A stretch of DNA of 64,000 bases from Alsobacter sp045348435. Lineage in GTDB: Bacteria; Pseudomonadota; Alphaproteobacteria; Rhizobiales; Beijerinckiaceae. Below the pieces are notes generated by a model. It saw nothing but the letters and a program-made list of their open reading frames with translations, was not told the DNA's origin and did no database searches. Numbering within the stretch: position 1 is the stretch's first letter; the number at the start of each line of letters is the position of its first letter. Where the stretch lies: positions 3,596,001 through 3,660,000 of the forward strand of contig NZ_CP157484.1 in NCBI RefSeq assembly GCF_045348435.1. Reading direction: 5' to 3'. Below, in pieces: positions 54,410 through 63,627 of the stretch. The position numbers and the translations under genes are program-made.

Positions 54410-55825
54410 TCACCTCTTCGCGCCATCCAGCGCGGCGAGTTCGCCCGGCAGGGCGTAGGCCCAATTGGTGATAGTGCCGGCTCCCAGGCAGACGACGTAG
54501 TCGCCCGGATGGGCCACGCCATAGACCAGGCTGGCGAGCTCGGCCGGCCCGCTGAGCCGCATGACGTTGCGATGGCCATGCGCCTTGATGCCCTGCACCA
54601 GCGAATCGCGATCCGCGCCCGGGATCGGCTGCTCGCCGGCCGCGTAGGTGTCGGCCACGATCACCACGTCGGCGTCGTTGAAGCAGGTCGCGAACTGGTC
54701 GAACAGCGCCGACAGGCGCGAGTAGCGATGCGGCTGCACCACCGCGACCACGTTGCCGGTCGTCGACGCGCGGGCGGCGCGCAGCACGGCGGCGATCTCC
54801 ACCGGATGGTGCCCGTAGTCGTCGAAGATCGCGACGCCGTTCCAATCGCCCGTGCGGGTGAAGCGGCGCTTCACGCCCCCGAAGGCGCCCAGAGCCTCGC
54901 GGATCTTCTCGGGCGTCATGCCGAGATGGTAGGCGACCGCGATGGCGGCCGTGGCGTTCAGCGCGTTGTGATGGCCCGGCATCGGCATGGTGAGGTCGTC
55001 GATGCGCGTGACCTCGCCGGTCTTGCGGTCGCGGATCTGCACGCTGAAGCGCGAGCGGCCGCCCGTGAGGTCGATGTTGGACAGCCGCACGTCCGACTGC
55101 GGGTTCTCCCCATAGGTGATGACCCGGCGATCCTCGATCTTGCCGACCAGCTCCTGCACGGTCGGATGGTCGAGGCACATCACCGCAAAGCCGTAGAAGG
55201 GCAGGTTTTCCACGAAGGCCCGGAACGCGTCCTTGATGGCCTCGAAGGTCTTGAAGTGGTCGAGGTGCTCGGGATCGATGTTGGTGATGATGGCCACGTC
55301 GGCCGGCAGCTTCAGGAAGGTGCCGTCGGATTCGTCGGCCTCCACCACCATCCAGTCGCCCGCGCCGAGGCGCGCGTTGGTGCCGTAGGCGTTGATGATG
55401 CCGCCGTTGATCACGGTCGGATCGAAGCCGCCGGCATCCAGCAGGGTCGCGACCAGCGAGGTCGTGGTGGTCTTGCCGTGCGTGCCCGCGATGGCGACGC
55501 ATTGCTTCAGGCGCATGAGCTCGGCCAGCATCTCGGCGCGGCGCACTACCGGCAGGCGGCGCTCGCGGGCGGCCATCAGCTCCGGGTTGTCGCGCTTGAT
55601 CGCGGTGGAGACCACCACCACGGCGGCGTCGCCGAGCGCCTCGGCCGTGTGGCCGACATGCACCACGATGCCCTTCTCGCGCAGGCGCTTGACGTTGGCG
55701 CTGTCGGACGCGTCCGTGCCCTGCACCGTGTAGCCGAGATTGTGCAGCACCTCGGCGATCCCCGACATGCCGATGCCGCCGATGCCGACGAAATGGATAG
55801 GGCCGAGTTCGGTCGGCAGCTTCAT
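54410..55825 (-). CDS. murC: UDP-N-acetylmuramate-L-alanine ligase
   Basis: 471 residues. Adds the first amino acid of the peptidoglycan stem. HFVGIGGIGMSGIAEVL at the N-terminus, the ATP loop AIAGTHGKTTTT at about 111-122, the central ligase motifs (NIDPEHLDHF) and DDYGHHPVEI are intact. The ATG at 55825 matches family length. It lies 25 bases downstream of murG on the minus strand. Confidence 0.96.
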   Translation of the reverse strand: MKLPTELGPIHFVGIGGIGMSGIAEVLHNLGYTVQGTDASDSANVKRLREKGIVVHVGHTAEALGDAAVVVVSTAIKRDNPELMAARERRLPVVRRAEMLAELMRLKQCVAIAGTHGKTTTTSLVATLLDAGGFDPTVINGGIINAYGTNARLGAGDWMVVEADESDGTFLKLPADVAIITNIDPEHLDHFKTFEAIKDAFRAFVENLPFYGFAVMCLDHPTVQELVGKIEDRRVITYGENPQSDVRLSNIDLTGGRSRFSVQIRDRKTGEVTRIDDLTMPMPGHHNALNATAAIAVAYHLGMTPEKIREALGAFGGVKRRFTRTGDWNGVAIFDDYGHHPVEIAAVLRAARASTTGNVVAVVQPHRYSRLSALFDQFATCFNDADVVIVADTYAAGEQPIPGADRDSLVQGIKAHGHRNVMRLSGPAELASLVYGVAHPGDYVVCLGAGTITNWAYALPGELAALDGAKR

Positions 55826-55850
55826 GGTTCCGTCTCCATCCTCGTCTGTG

Positions 55851-56960
55851 TCAGCGGGTCCGACCGGCTGCGGCGATCTCGACCACAAGGTCGGCGAGGC
55901 GCTCGGCCGCATCCGGGACGCCGGCGCTTTTGGCCGCTTCGGCGGCCCGGGTCAAACCCGACGGGTCGCGCAGACGCGCGGCGATCTCGCCGGCGAGGCG
56001 CTCGGGCGTGAAGTCCGGCTGCGGAATCACCGTCGCCGCCCCGATGGCCGCGAGCGTCACCGCGTTGGCGGCCTGGTCGCCGTCGAGCGACTGGGCCAGC
56101 GGCACCAGGATGGACGGACGCCCGATCACGGCGAGTTCTGCGACCGTCGACGCGCCCGAGCGCGCGACCACCAGATGAGCCTGGGCGATCCGGGCCGGCA
56201 TGTCGCCGAAGAAGGGCGAGACCTCGGCGGCGATCCCCAGCCGCACATAGACGTCGCGCACGCGCGTGAGATCCTCGTCGCGCGCCTGCTGGACCACGGC
56301 GAGCCGCCCCCGATCCGCCGCAGAGAGCCTTTCCAGCGCGGGCGGGACGATGTCGCTCATGATGCGGGCGCCCTGGCTTCCGCCGAACACGACCAGCCGC
56401 AGCGTTCCGTCCGGAGAGAGCGGCTCGAATGGCGTCGCGGCGGCGTCCAGGACGGGCTGGCGCACCGGGTTCCCGGTCACGCGCTGCTTGGCCTTCAAGG
56501 CGCCGGAGACGCCCCGGACCTCGGGGAAGCCTGTCGCGATCAGCCTGGCGCGGGGCGCCAGCAGCCGGTTGGCGCGGCCAAGCACCCCGTTCTGCTCGTG
56601 GATGATGGCGGGCGTCCCGCGCAACGCCGCAGCCAGCACCGGCGGTACGGTCGGGTATCCGCCAAAGCCCACCACCGCCGATGGACGCAGCCGGCCGATC
56701 AGGCTCCAGGACGCCATCAGGCCTTGCGCCAGCCGGGCGCCGGCCGCCAACATCCGCCCCGGAGAGCCTCCGCTGGGCGTCGCCGACGGGATCTCGTGAG
56801 TCTCCTCGGCCGGAAAGGCCTTGCCGTATTTCGTCGCGCGCTCGTCCGTGGCGAGGTGCACCGTCAGGCCCCGCGCGGCGAGCGCGTTGGCCAGCGCCTC
56901 CGCCGGGAACAGGTGGCCGCCGGTTCCCCCGGCCGCGAGCAGGATCAGGCCCTTCGCCAT
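55851..56960 (-). CDS. murG: N-acetylglucosaminyltransferase MurG
   Basis: 369 residues. Adds GlcNAc to lipid I to make lipid II. GGTGGHLFPA at 11-20 and the C-domain SGASTVAELAVIGRPSILVPLAQSLDGDQAANA, the UDP-GlcNAc site, are visible. The start codon overlaps the ftsW stop by one base (TGATG). Confidence 0.96.
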   Translation of the reverse strand: MAKGLILLAAGGTGGHLFPAEALANALAARGLTVHLATDERATKYGKAFPAEETHEIPSATPSGGSPGRMLAAGARLAQGLMASWSLIGRLRPSAVVGFGGYPTVPPVLAAALRGTPAIIHEQNGVLGRANRLLAPRARLIATGFPEVRGVSGALKAKQRVTGNPVRQPVLDAAATPFEPLSPDGTLRLVVFGGSQGARIMSDIVPPALERLSAADRGRLAVVQQARDEDLTRVRDVYVRLGIAAEVSPFFGDMPARIAQAHLVVARSGASTVAELAVIGRPSILVPLAQSLDGDQAANAVTLAAIGAATVIPQPDFTPERLAGEIAARLRDPSGLTRAAEAAKSAGVPDAAERLADLVVEIAAAGRTR

Positions 56961-58117
56961 CAGGCGTAGGCCTCCTCGTCCCGCCGCGCCGGGACGATGC
57001 GGTCATAGTACTCCGAGCGCGGGCGCCGGCGCGTGACCGACAGCAGGAACCCCATCGCGAGCGCCAGCGAGATCAGCGACGAGCCGCCATAGCTGATGAA
57101 GGGCAGCGTCATGCCCTTGGCGGGCATCAGGTGCACGTTCACCGCCATGTTGATGACCGACTGCAGCCCGAACAGCATCACCAGCCCGGCCGCCGCCAGC
57201 CGGCAGAACGGCTCCTCGTTGCGGCGCGACAGCACCAGGCCGCGCAGCACCACCAGCGCGAAGATCGTCAGGAGCCCGATGCAGACGAAGATCCCGAACT
57301 CCTCGGCCGTCACCGCGAAGATGAAGTCCGTGTGGCTGTCCGGCAGGATGCGCTTGACGGTGCCCTCTCCCGGCCCTTTCCCGAGCCAGCCGCCTTGCAC
57401 GAAGCTGTCGATGGCGTTGTCCACCTGGAAGGTGTCGCCCGAGGCGGGATCGAGGAAGCGGTTGATGCGCGCCGCCACGTGCGGCAGCAGGTGATAGGCC
57501 ACGAAGAGGCCCAGCATGCTGACGCCGCCCAGCCCCGCCACCCAGAACAGGTGCAGGCCCGACAGGAAGACGAGGCCGCACCACACCAGCGTGATCAGCA
57601 TGGTCTGGCCGATGTCCGGCTGCAGGACGAGCGGCACGATGGTGCCGGCCAGAAGGGCGAAGCCGACCACGTTTCCGGGTACGTCGCGCCGGCGGCCGCC
57701 TTCCGAGAAGGCCCAGGCGGCGAGGATCACGAAGGCGGGCTTGACGAACTCCGAGGGCTGGATGGCGATGCCCGCGAAGGAGATCCAGCGCCGGGCGCCC
57801 TTGACCTCCGCGCCGAACAGCAGCGTGCAGACCACCAGCCCCATGGCGACCAGGTAGAGCGCCAGAGCCGCCCGCCTAACGTGGCGGGGGCTGAAGAAGC
57901 TCACCACCAGCATGATGCCGAAGGCCGGGGCCAGATAGGCGATCTGCCGGGTGACGAAGTGGAAGGTGGGCAGGCCCAGGCGCTCGGCCACCGGCGGGCT
58001 GCCCGCCATGCACAGCACGATCCCGAGCACCATCAGCACCATCAGGCTGAACAGCAGCATGCGGTCGACGGTCCACCACCAATGAGCGAAGGGCGAGCGT
58101 TCCAGACGTGACGGCAT
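56960..58117 (-). CDS. ftsW: Septal peptidoglycan polymerase FtsW
   Basis: 385 residues with about ten membrane segments. SEDS-family motifs are present, including KPAFVILAAWAF and the C-terminal LPFISYGGSSLISLALAMG. Polymerises lipid II at the septum together with FtsI, whose gene is at the far end of this cluster. Start 3 bases after the murD stop; overlaps murG by one base. Confidence 0.96.
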   Translation of the reverse strand: MPSRLERSPFAHWWWTVDRMLLFSLMVLMVLGIVLCMAGSPPVAERLGLPTFHFVTRQIAYLAPAFGIMLVVSFFSPRHVRRAALALYLVAMGLVVCTLLFGAEVKGARRWISFAGIAIQPSEFVKPAFVILAAWAFSEGGRRRDVPGNVVGFALLAGTIVPLVLQPDIGQTMLITLVWCGLVFLSGLHLFWVAGLGGVSMLGLFVAYHLLPHVAARINRFLDPASGDTFQVDNAIDSFVQGGWLGKGPGEGTVKRILPDSHTDFIFAVTAEEFGIFVCIGLLTIFALVVLRGLVLSRRNEEPFCRLAAAGLVMLFGLQSVINMAVNVHLMPAKGMTLPFISYGGSSLISLALAMGFLLSVTRRRPRSEYYDRIVPARRDEEAYA

Positions 58118-58120
58118 GGG

Positions 58121-59536
58121 TCAGGCCTTTCCGGGCGGGGAGGCGTCGGTCGACGGCGTGTCGGGCAGAGCGAGCACGAGGTCGCGGAAATGCGTCCCGC
58201 GGACCTCGAAATTCGGGTACTGGTCGTAGGAGGCGCAGGCGGGAGAGAGCAGCACGACCGGCTCCGCAGCGTCCGAGGCCGCGGCGTCCGCCGCCGCCGC
58301 CGCCACGGCCGCCTCCAGCGCGCCGCAGCGCGTAAAAGCCGTGCGGCCCTCCAGCGTGGCGGCGAAGTCGTCGCTCGCCTCGCCGATCAGGTAGGCCTTG
58401 GCGACCCGGCCGAAGAGCGGAGCCAGCGGGGCGATGCCGCCCTCCTTGGGAACGCCGCCGATGATCCAGTGGATGTCCGACGGGAAGGCCGCGAGGGCCT
58501 TCTCGGCCGCGTCCGCATTCGTCGCCTTGCTGTCGTTGACGAACAGCGTCCGCCCGATCCGGCGGACCTGCTCCATGCGATGGGCCAGCCCGGGGAAGCT
58601 CGCCAGGCCCTTGCGGATGACCTTCTCGTCGACGCCGATCGTCTCGAGCGCGGCGATCGCGGCGGCCGCGTTCTGGGCGTTGTGTGCGCCGCGCAGCGAG
58701 CCGATCCCGGCGAGGTCGGCCAGCACGATGCGCTTGCCGGCGAGGCGGCGCGCGATGACGTGGTCCTCGGCGCTGATCCCTTCCTCCAGCACGCGCTCGA
58801 CCGAGATCGGGATCACGCGTCGGCCGGCGCCGCGCAGGCGGGCCTCGATGGCGCGGCACCAGTCGTCGTCGACGCCGACCACCGCCACCTCCGCGCCGGC
58901 GACCAGCCGCTCCTTGATGGCGGCGTAGTTCTCCATGGTCCCGTGGCGGTCCAGATGGTCGGGCGTGATGTTGAGCAGCACCCCCACGGTGGGCGCCAGC
59001 GAGGGCGCCAGGTCGATCTGGAAGGACGAGCACTCCACCACATGCACGCGCCCGGCCGCGGGCGGCGCAAGCGAGAGCACCGCCGTGCCGATGTTCCCGC
59101 CCATCTGGCAGTCCAGCCCGGCCTCGCGCACCAGATGGGAAATCAGCGCCGTCGTGGTCGATTTGCCGTTGGTGCCCGTGATGGCGATAAAGGGCGCGTC
59201 CGGGGCCGTGGCCGCCCGCTCGCGGCAGAACAGCTCGACATCGCCGATGATCTCGACCCCGGCCGCCCTCGCCTTCTCGACGGTCCAATGCGGGACCGGA
59301 TGGGTCAGCGGCACGCCGGGCGACAGGACCAGGGCCGAGAAGCCCGACCAGTCGGCCTCCGTGAGGTCGACGACCGGCACGCCGGCCTCCAACGCCTTGC
59401 CGCGCGACGTCGGCTTGTCGTCCCACGCGGCCACGTGGGCGCCGCCCGCCGCAAGCGCCTGCGCGGTGGCGAGGCCCGACCCGCCAAGCCCGAACAGAGC
59501 GACGGAGCGCCCGCGGAAAGAGGCGACCGGGGTCAT
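58121..59536 (-). CDS. murD: UDP-MurNAc-L-alanine-D-glutamate ligase
   Basis: 471 residues. N-terminal FGLGGSGLATAQAL, ATP loop TGTNGKSTTTAL near 120-130, NITPDHLDRHGTMENYAAIK and LSPACASYDQYPNFEVRGTHF (a conserved MurD motif) are present. Adds D-Glu to the growing stem. An in-frame TTG 6 bases upstream is a weaker start. About 65 bases separate it from mraY. Confidence 0.96.
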   Translation of the reverse strand: MTPVASFRGRSVALFGLGGSGLATAQALAAGGAHVAAWDDKPTSRGKALEAGVPVVDLTEADWSGFSALVLSPGVPLTHPVPHWTVEKARAAGVEIIGDVELFCRERAATAPDAPFIAITGTNGKSTTTALISHLVREAGLDCQMGGNIGTAVLSLAPPAAGRVHVVECSSFQIDLAPSLAPTVGVLLNITPDHLDRHGTMENYAAIKERLVAGAEVAVVGVDDDWCRAIEARLRGAGRRVIPISVERVLEEGISAEDHVIARRLAGKRIVLADLAGIGSLRGAHNAQNAAAAIAALETIGVDEKVIRKGLASFPGLAHRMEQVRRIGRTLFVNDSKATNADAAEKALAAFPSDIHWIIGGVPKEGGIAPLAPLFGRVAKAYLIGEASDDFAATLEGRTAFTRCGALEAAVAAAAADAAASDAAEPVVLLSPACASYDQYPNFEVRGTHFRDLVLALPDTPSTDASPPGKA

Positions 59537-59603
59537 GCGCAAGGCTCCCGGTTGAGCCCGATCATCCCCTCAGGGGAGCTCCTAGAAGGCCGCGCCATCC
59601 CGC

Positions 59604-60707
59604 TCACCGCAGCTTCAGCGTCGACAGGCCGACCAGCGCCAGAACGATAGCGATGATCCAGAACCGCACCACGACCTGCGGCTCGGACCAGCCGAGCTGC
59701 TCGAAGTGGTGGTGGATGGGGGCCATGCGGAACACCCGCTTGCCGGTCAGCTTGAAGGAGGCGACCTGGATGATCACCGACAGCGCCTCCAGCACGAAGA
59801 GGCCGCCCACGATGGCGAGCACGATCTCGTGCTTGGTGGCGACCGCCACGGTGCCGAGCATGCCGCCCAGCGCCAGCGACCCGGTGTCGCCCATGAAGAT
59901 CTGCGCCGGCGGAGCGTTGAACCACAGGAAGCCGATCCCGGCCCCGATCATGGCCCCGCACAGCACCGCGAGTTCGCCGGTGCCGGGCACGAAATGGATC
60001 TGGAGATAGTTGGAGTAGATCGCGTTGCCGGACAGGTAGGCGATGAACCCGAAGGTGGCCGACGCGATCATCACCGGCACGATGGCGAGGCCGTCGAGAC
60101 CGTCCGTCAGGTTCACGGCGTTGCCGGCGGCGACGATCACCAGCGCCCCGAAGGCGATGAAGAACACGCCCAGATTGAGCAGCACGTCCTTGAAGAACGG
60201 CACCGCCAGCGCGCTGGCCAGCCGCACGGCCCCATAGCCGGGCATCTTGGGGATCAGATAGGCGATCACCACGCAGGCCGCGCCAGCGATCACGAACTCG
60301 ATGGCGAGGCGCGAGCGGCCGCCGAAGCCGGCATGGCTCTGCTTCGTCACCTTGAGGTAGTCGTCATAAAAGCCGATCGCCCCGAAGCCGAGCGTCACCA
60401 GCAGCACGACCCAGACATAGGGGTTGGCCAGGTTGCCCCAGACCAGGGTCGAGAACAGGAAGCCCGACAGGATCATCAGCCCGCCCATGGTGGGCGTGCC
60501 CTTCTTGGCGAGATGGCTCTGCGGCCCGTCGGTGCGGATCGGCTGGCCCTTGCCCTGCTTCAGGCGCAGTCCGTTGATGATCCGCGGACCGAAGAAGAAC
60601 ACGAAGAACAGCGCCGTCGCGGTCGCCCCGCCGGTCCGCACCGTGATGTAGCGGAACACGTTCAGGATGCTGAGCGAAGCGGAGTATTCGGAGAGCCAGG
60701 TGAGCAT
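59604..60707 (-). CDS. mraY: Phospho-MurNAc-pentapeptide translocase
   Basis: 367 residues, about ten membrane segments. GFYDDYLKVTKQSHAGFGGRSRL, NLTDGLDGLAI and MAPIHHHFEQLGW are the cytoplasmic catalytic loops of MraY. It moves the muropeptide to undecaprenyl phosphate, forming lipid I. The ATG lies 11 bases after the murF stop. Confidence 0.97.
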   Translation of the reverse strand: MLTWLSEYSASLSILNVFRYITVRTGGATATALFFVFFFGPRIINGLRLKQGKGQPIRTDGPQSHLAKKGTPTMGGLMILSGFLFSTLVWGNLANPYVWVVLLVTLGFGAIGFYDDYLKVTKQSHAGFGGRSRLAIEFVIAGAACVVIAYLIPKMPGYGAVRLASALAVPFFKDVLLNLGVFFIAFGALVIVAAGNAVNLTDGLDGLAIVPVMIASATFGFIAYLSGNAIYSNYLQIHFVPGTGELAVLCGAMIGAGIGFLWFNAPPAQIFMGDTGSLALGGMLGTVAVATKHEIVLAIVGGLFVLEALSVIIQVASFKLTGKRVFRMAPIHHHFEQLGWSEPQVVVRFWIIAIVLALVGLSTLKLR

Positions 60708-60718
60708 GGGTCGCGGCC

Positions 60719-62158
60719 TCAGGCGGCGTTGGTCGCGAAGCGCGACTTGAGGGCGGCCACGACGAGGCCGGTGCGGCTCCCGTTGGAGCCCTTGACGGTG
60801 ACGACGTCGCCGGCGCGCAGCGCCCCGGCCACGAGGGGCGCGAGTTCGGCGGAGTTGGCCGCATAGGCCCCCCGCTTCTCCATCGGCAGAGCCTGCCAGA
60901 GATGCTTCATCAACGGACCCGCCGCGAACACGAGGTCGACCCCGTTCTCCTCCACCGCCGAGGCGAGCCCCGCATGCAGCTCAGGCGCCTCGGGGCCGAG
61001 CTCCAGCATGTCTCCCAGCACGGCGATGCGGCGCCCGCGCAGTCCCACCGGGGCCTGGCCGAGGACGCCGAGCGCGGCGCGCACCGAGGCCGGGTTGGCG
61101 TTGTAGCTCTCGTCATAGAGGGCGATGTCGCCCCCCGGCGCCGGCAGCCGGATCTGTTCGCCGCGTCCGGACGGGGGCGTGACGTCCGCCATCGCGATGG
61201 CGGCCAGCGCCAGGTCGCCGCCGAGCGCCTCGACGACGCCGAGGACGCCAAGGCTGTTCATCGCCGCATGCTTGCCCGGGCTGCCGATCCGGTAGGTCAC
61301 CGGCTCGCCGAACAGGGTCGCCTCCACGATCGTCATGTCGGGCTTCAGGATCGCCCGGGTCAGCCGCACGTCGGCGTCCGGATGCTCGCCGAAGCTGACG
61401 ATCCGGCCGGCCGGCGAAGCCTCGGCGTGGCGCCGCAGCCGCTCGTAATGGGGGTTGTCGCGGTTGATCACGGCCGTCCCGCCGGCCCCCAGACCGGTGA
61501 AGATCTCCGCCTTGGCGTCGGCGATCGCCTCGATCGATCCCAGATTCTCCAGGTGGACGGGCTCCACCGTCGTGATCAGCGCCACATGCGGCCGCACCAT
61601 CGCGACCAGCGGCTCAATCTCGCCGGCGTGGTTCATCCCGATCTCGAACACGCCGTAGCGGGTGGCCTGCGGCATGCGCGCCAGCGTCAGCGGCACGCCC
61701 CAATGGTTGTTGTAGGACGCCGCGGAGGCGTGCGTCGCGCCCTGCGTGGCCAGCACGGTGCGCAGCGCCTCCTTGGTGCCGGTCTTGCCGACCGAGCCCG
61801 TCACCGCCGCTATGCGCGCGTCGGTCCGGGCGCGCGCGGCGAGCCCGAGCCGCTGCATCGCGGCCAGCACGTCCGGCACGGCGAAGAGCGCGCCGGCGCC
61901 GGCGAACCCGGCTGCACGGTCCTCGGCGACGACGGCCGCGCCTGCGCCTTTCTCCAGCGCCGCGGCGACGAAGTCGTGCCCGTCGCGGGCGTCGCCCTTG
62001 ATGGCGAAGAACAGCTCGCCCGGCTGCAGCGTGCGGGTGTCGATCGAAACGCCGGTCACCGCCGCCGGCGGCTCTCCGACGGGGCGCGCCTCCATGGCGG
62101 CGGCGAGATCGGCCGCCAGCCAGAGGGCGGCGGCGGCGGGATGGGAGGGTGCGGTCAC
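60719..62158 (-). CDS. murF: UDP-MurNAc-tripeptide-D-Ala-D-Ala ligase
   Basis: 479 residues. Adds the dipeptide made by Ddl. The ATP loop reads AAVTGSVGKTGTKEAL, with Val in place of the usual Asn, a form seen in alphaproteobacteria. INRDNPHYERL, DESYNANPASVRAAL and LGDMLELG are intact. The GTG start overlaps the murE stop (GTGA). Confidence 0.95.
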   Translation of the reverse strand: MTAPSHPAAAALWLAADLAAAMEARPVGEPPAAVTGVSIDTRTLQPGELFFAIKGDARDGHDFVAAALEKGAGAAVVAEDRAAGFAGAGALFAVPDVLAAMQRLGLAARARTDARIAAVTGSVGKTGTKEALRTVLATQGATHASAASYNNHWGVPLTLARMPQATRYGVFEIGMNHAGEIEPLVAMVRPHVALITTVEPVHLENLGSIEAIADAKAEIFTGLGAGGTAVINRDNPHYERLRRHAEASPAGRIVSFGEHPDADVRLTRAILKPDMTIVEATLFGEPVTYRIGSPGKHAAMNSLGVLGVVEALGGDLALAAIAMADVTPPSGRGEQIRLPAPGGDIALYDESYNANPASVRAALGVLGQAPVGLRGRRIAVLGDMLELGPEAPELHAGLASAVEENGVDLVFAAGPLMKHLWQALPMEKRGAYAANSAELAPLVAGALRAGDVVTVKGSNGSRTGLVVAALKSRFATNAA

Positions 62159-63600
62159 GGTCGAGCCTCGGCCAGCGCGGCTGCGACCGCGTCGTGATCA
62201 GAAAAGGGAAGAACCCGGTCGCCTATGATCTGGCCCGTTTCATGGCCCTTGCCGGCCACGAGCAGAACATCCCCGGGCCGAAGCTCCGCCACGGCGGTCC
62301 GGATCGCCTCGCCGCGGTCGCCGATCTCGCGCGCGCCCGGAGCCGCGGCCAGGATTTCGGCCCGGATCACGGCGGGATCCTCGCTGCGCGGATTGTCGTC
62401 GGTGACGATGACGACGTCGGCGTGCTCGGCCGCGATCGCCCCCATGATGGGGCGCTTGCCGCGGTCGCGGTCGCCGCCGCAGCCGAACACGCACAGAATG
62501 CGTCCCGGCGCGTAGGGGCGCAGCGCCGCCAGCGTGCTCGCCAGCGCCTCCGGCTTGTGCGCGTAGTCGACCACGGCCAGCGCGCCGCGGCTCTCGCCGA
62601 CCCGCTCCAGCCGGCCTTTCACGCCCGTCAGGCGCGACAGGGCAGCCAGCACGCGCGACAGCTCCTCGCCGCTCGCCAGCGCGAGGCCCGCCGCCACCAG
62701 CGCGTTGGAGGCCTGGAAGTCGCCCACGAGCGGCAGGTGCACGTCGAAACGGCGGCCTTCGGCCTCCACGATGAGGTGCTGGCCGAAGCCCTCGCGCTGC
62801 AGCGAAGCGAGCCGCAGGGTCTTGCCCTGCCGGCCCGTGCTGACGATGCGCAGGCCCCGCGCCTTGGCCGCCGCGATGACGTCGCCGGCGTGCTCGCCAT
62901 CGGCGTTGACCACGGCGGCGGCGTCGGCCGGCAACAGGGTGTCGAAAAGCCGGAGCTTGGCCTTGAGGTAGTCCTCGAGAGTGGGATGGTAGTCGAGATG
63001 GTCGCGTCCGAGATTGGTGTAGCCGCCGGCCGCCAGCCTGACGCCGTCGAGGCGGCGCTGGTCGAGGCCGTGCGAGGACGCCTCCATGGCGAGGTGGGTC
63101 ACCCCGTCCCCGGCCAAGCCGTCCAGGGTCTCATGCAGCGTGATGGGATCCGGCGTCGTCAGCGAGCCGTAGACCGCGCCGCCCGGGGCCACGACCCCGA
63201 TGGTGCCGAGGCTGGCGGCCCTGTGCCCGCAGGCGGCGAAGATCTGGCGGGTGAACTCGGCGACCGAGGTCTTGCCGCTGGTGCCGGTCACGGCCACGAT
63301 CACGCCCGGCTGGCGCGGATGCGCCCGCGAGGCGGCCAGCGACAGGGCGCGCCGCACGTCCGGCACGCGCACATAGGCGACCGAGGGATCGAGGTCGAGC
63401 GGACGCTCCGGCTGGCCGACCACCGCTGTGGCGCCGTTCGCGACCGCCTGCGCCGCGAAGGAGAGCCCGTCCGCCTTGACGCCGGGGGTTGCGAAAAACG
63501 CGAAATCCGGGCCCGCCTTGCGGCTGTCCGCCGTCAGTCCCGCGATCCGGCGTTCGCCGTCGGGCACAGGCATGTGCGGAAAGAGCTCTGCGAGCCTCAT
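62155..63600 (-). CDS. murE: UDP-MurNAc-L-Ala-D-Glu-meso-diaminopimelate ligase
   Basis: 481 residues. ATP loop VTGTSGKTSVAEF at 105-117, AMEASSHGLDQRR, and DDNPRSEDP, the motif that selects meso-diaminopimelate. The cell wall is therefore of the ordinary Gram-negative DAP type. It lies 27 bases downstream of ftsI and is translationally coupled to murF. Confidence 0.96.
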   Translation of the reverse strand: MRLAELFPHMPVPDGERRIAGLTADSRKAGPDFAFFATPGVKADGLSFAAQAVANGATAVVGQPERPLDLDPSVAYVRVPDVRRALSLAASRAHPRQPGVIVAVTGTSGKTSVAEFTRQIFAACGHRAASLGTIGVVAPGGAVYGSLTTPDPITLHETLDGLAGDGVTHLAMEASSHGLDQRRLDGVRLAAGGYTNLGRDHLDYHPTLEDYLKAKLRLFDTLLPADAAAVVNADGEHAGDVIAAAKARGLRIVSTGRQGKTLRLASLQREGFGQHLIVEAEGRRFDVHLPLVGDFQASNALVAAGLALASGEELSRVLAALSRLTGVKGRLERVGESRGALAVVDYAHKPEALASTLAALRPYAPGRILCVFGCGGDRDRGKRPIMGAIAAEHADVVIVTDDNPRSEDPAVIRAEILAAAPGAREIGDRGEAIRTAVAELRPGDVLLVAGKGHETGQIIGDRVLPFSDHDAVAAALAEARP

Positions 63601-63627
63601 GGGCGCGGTCTCATCTGGGCGATCTCA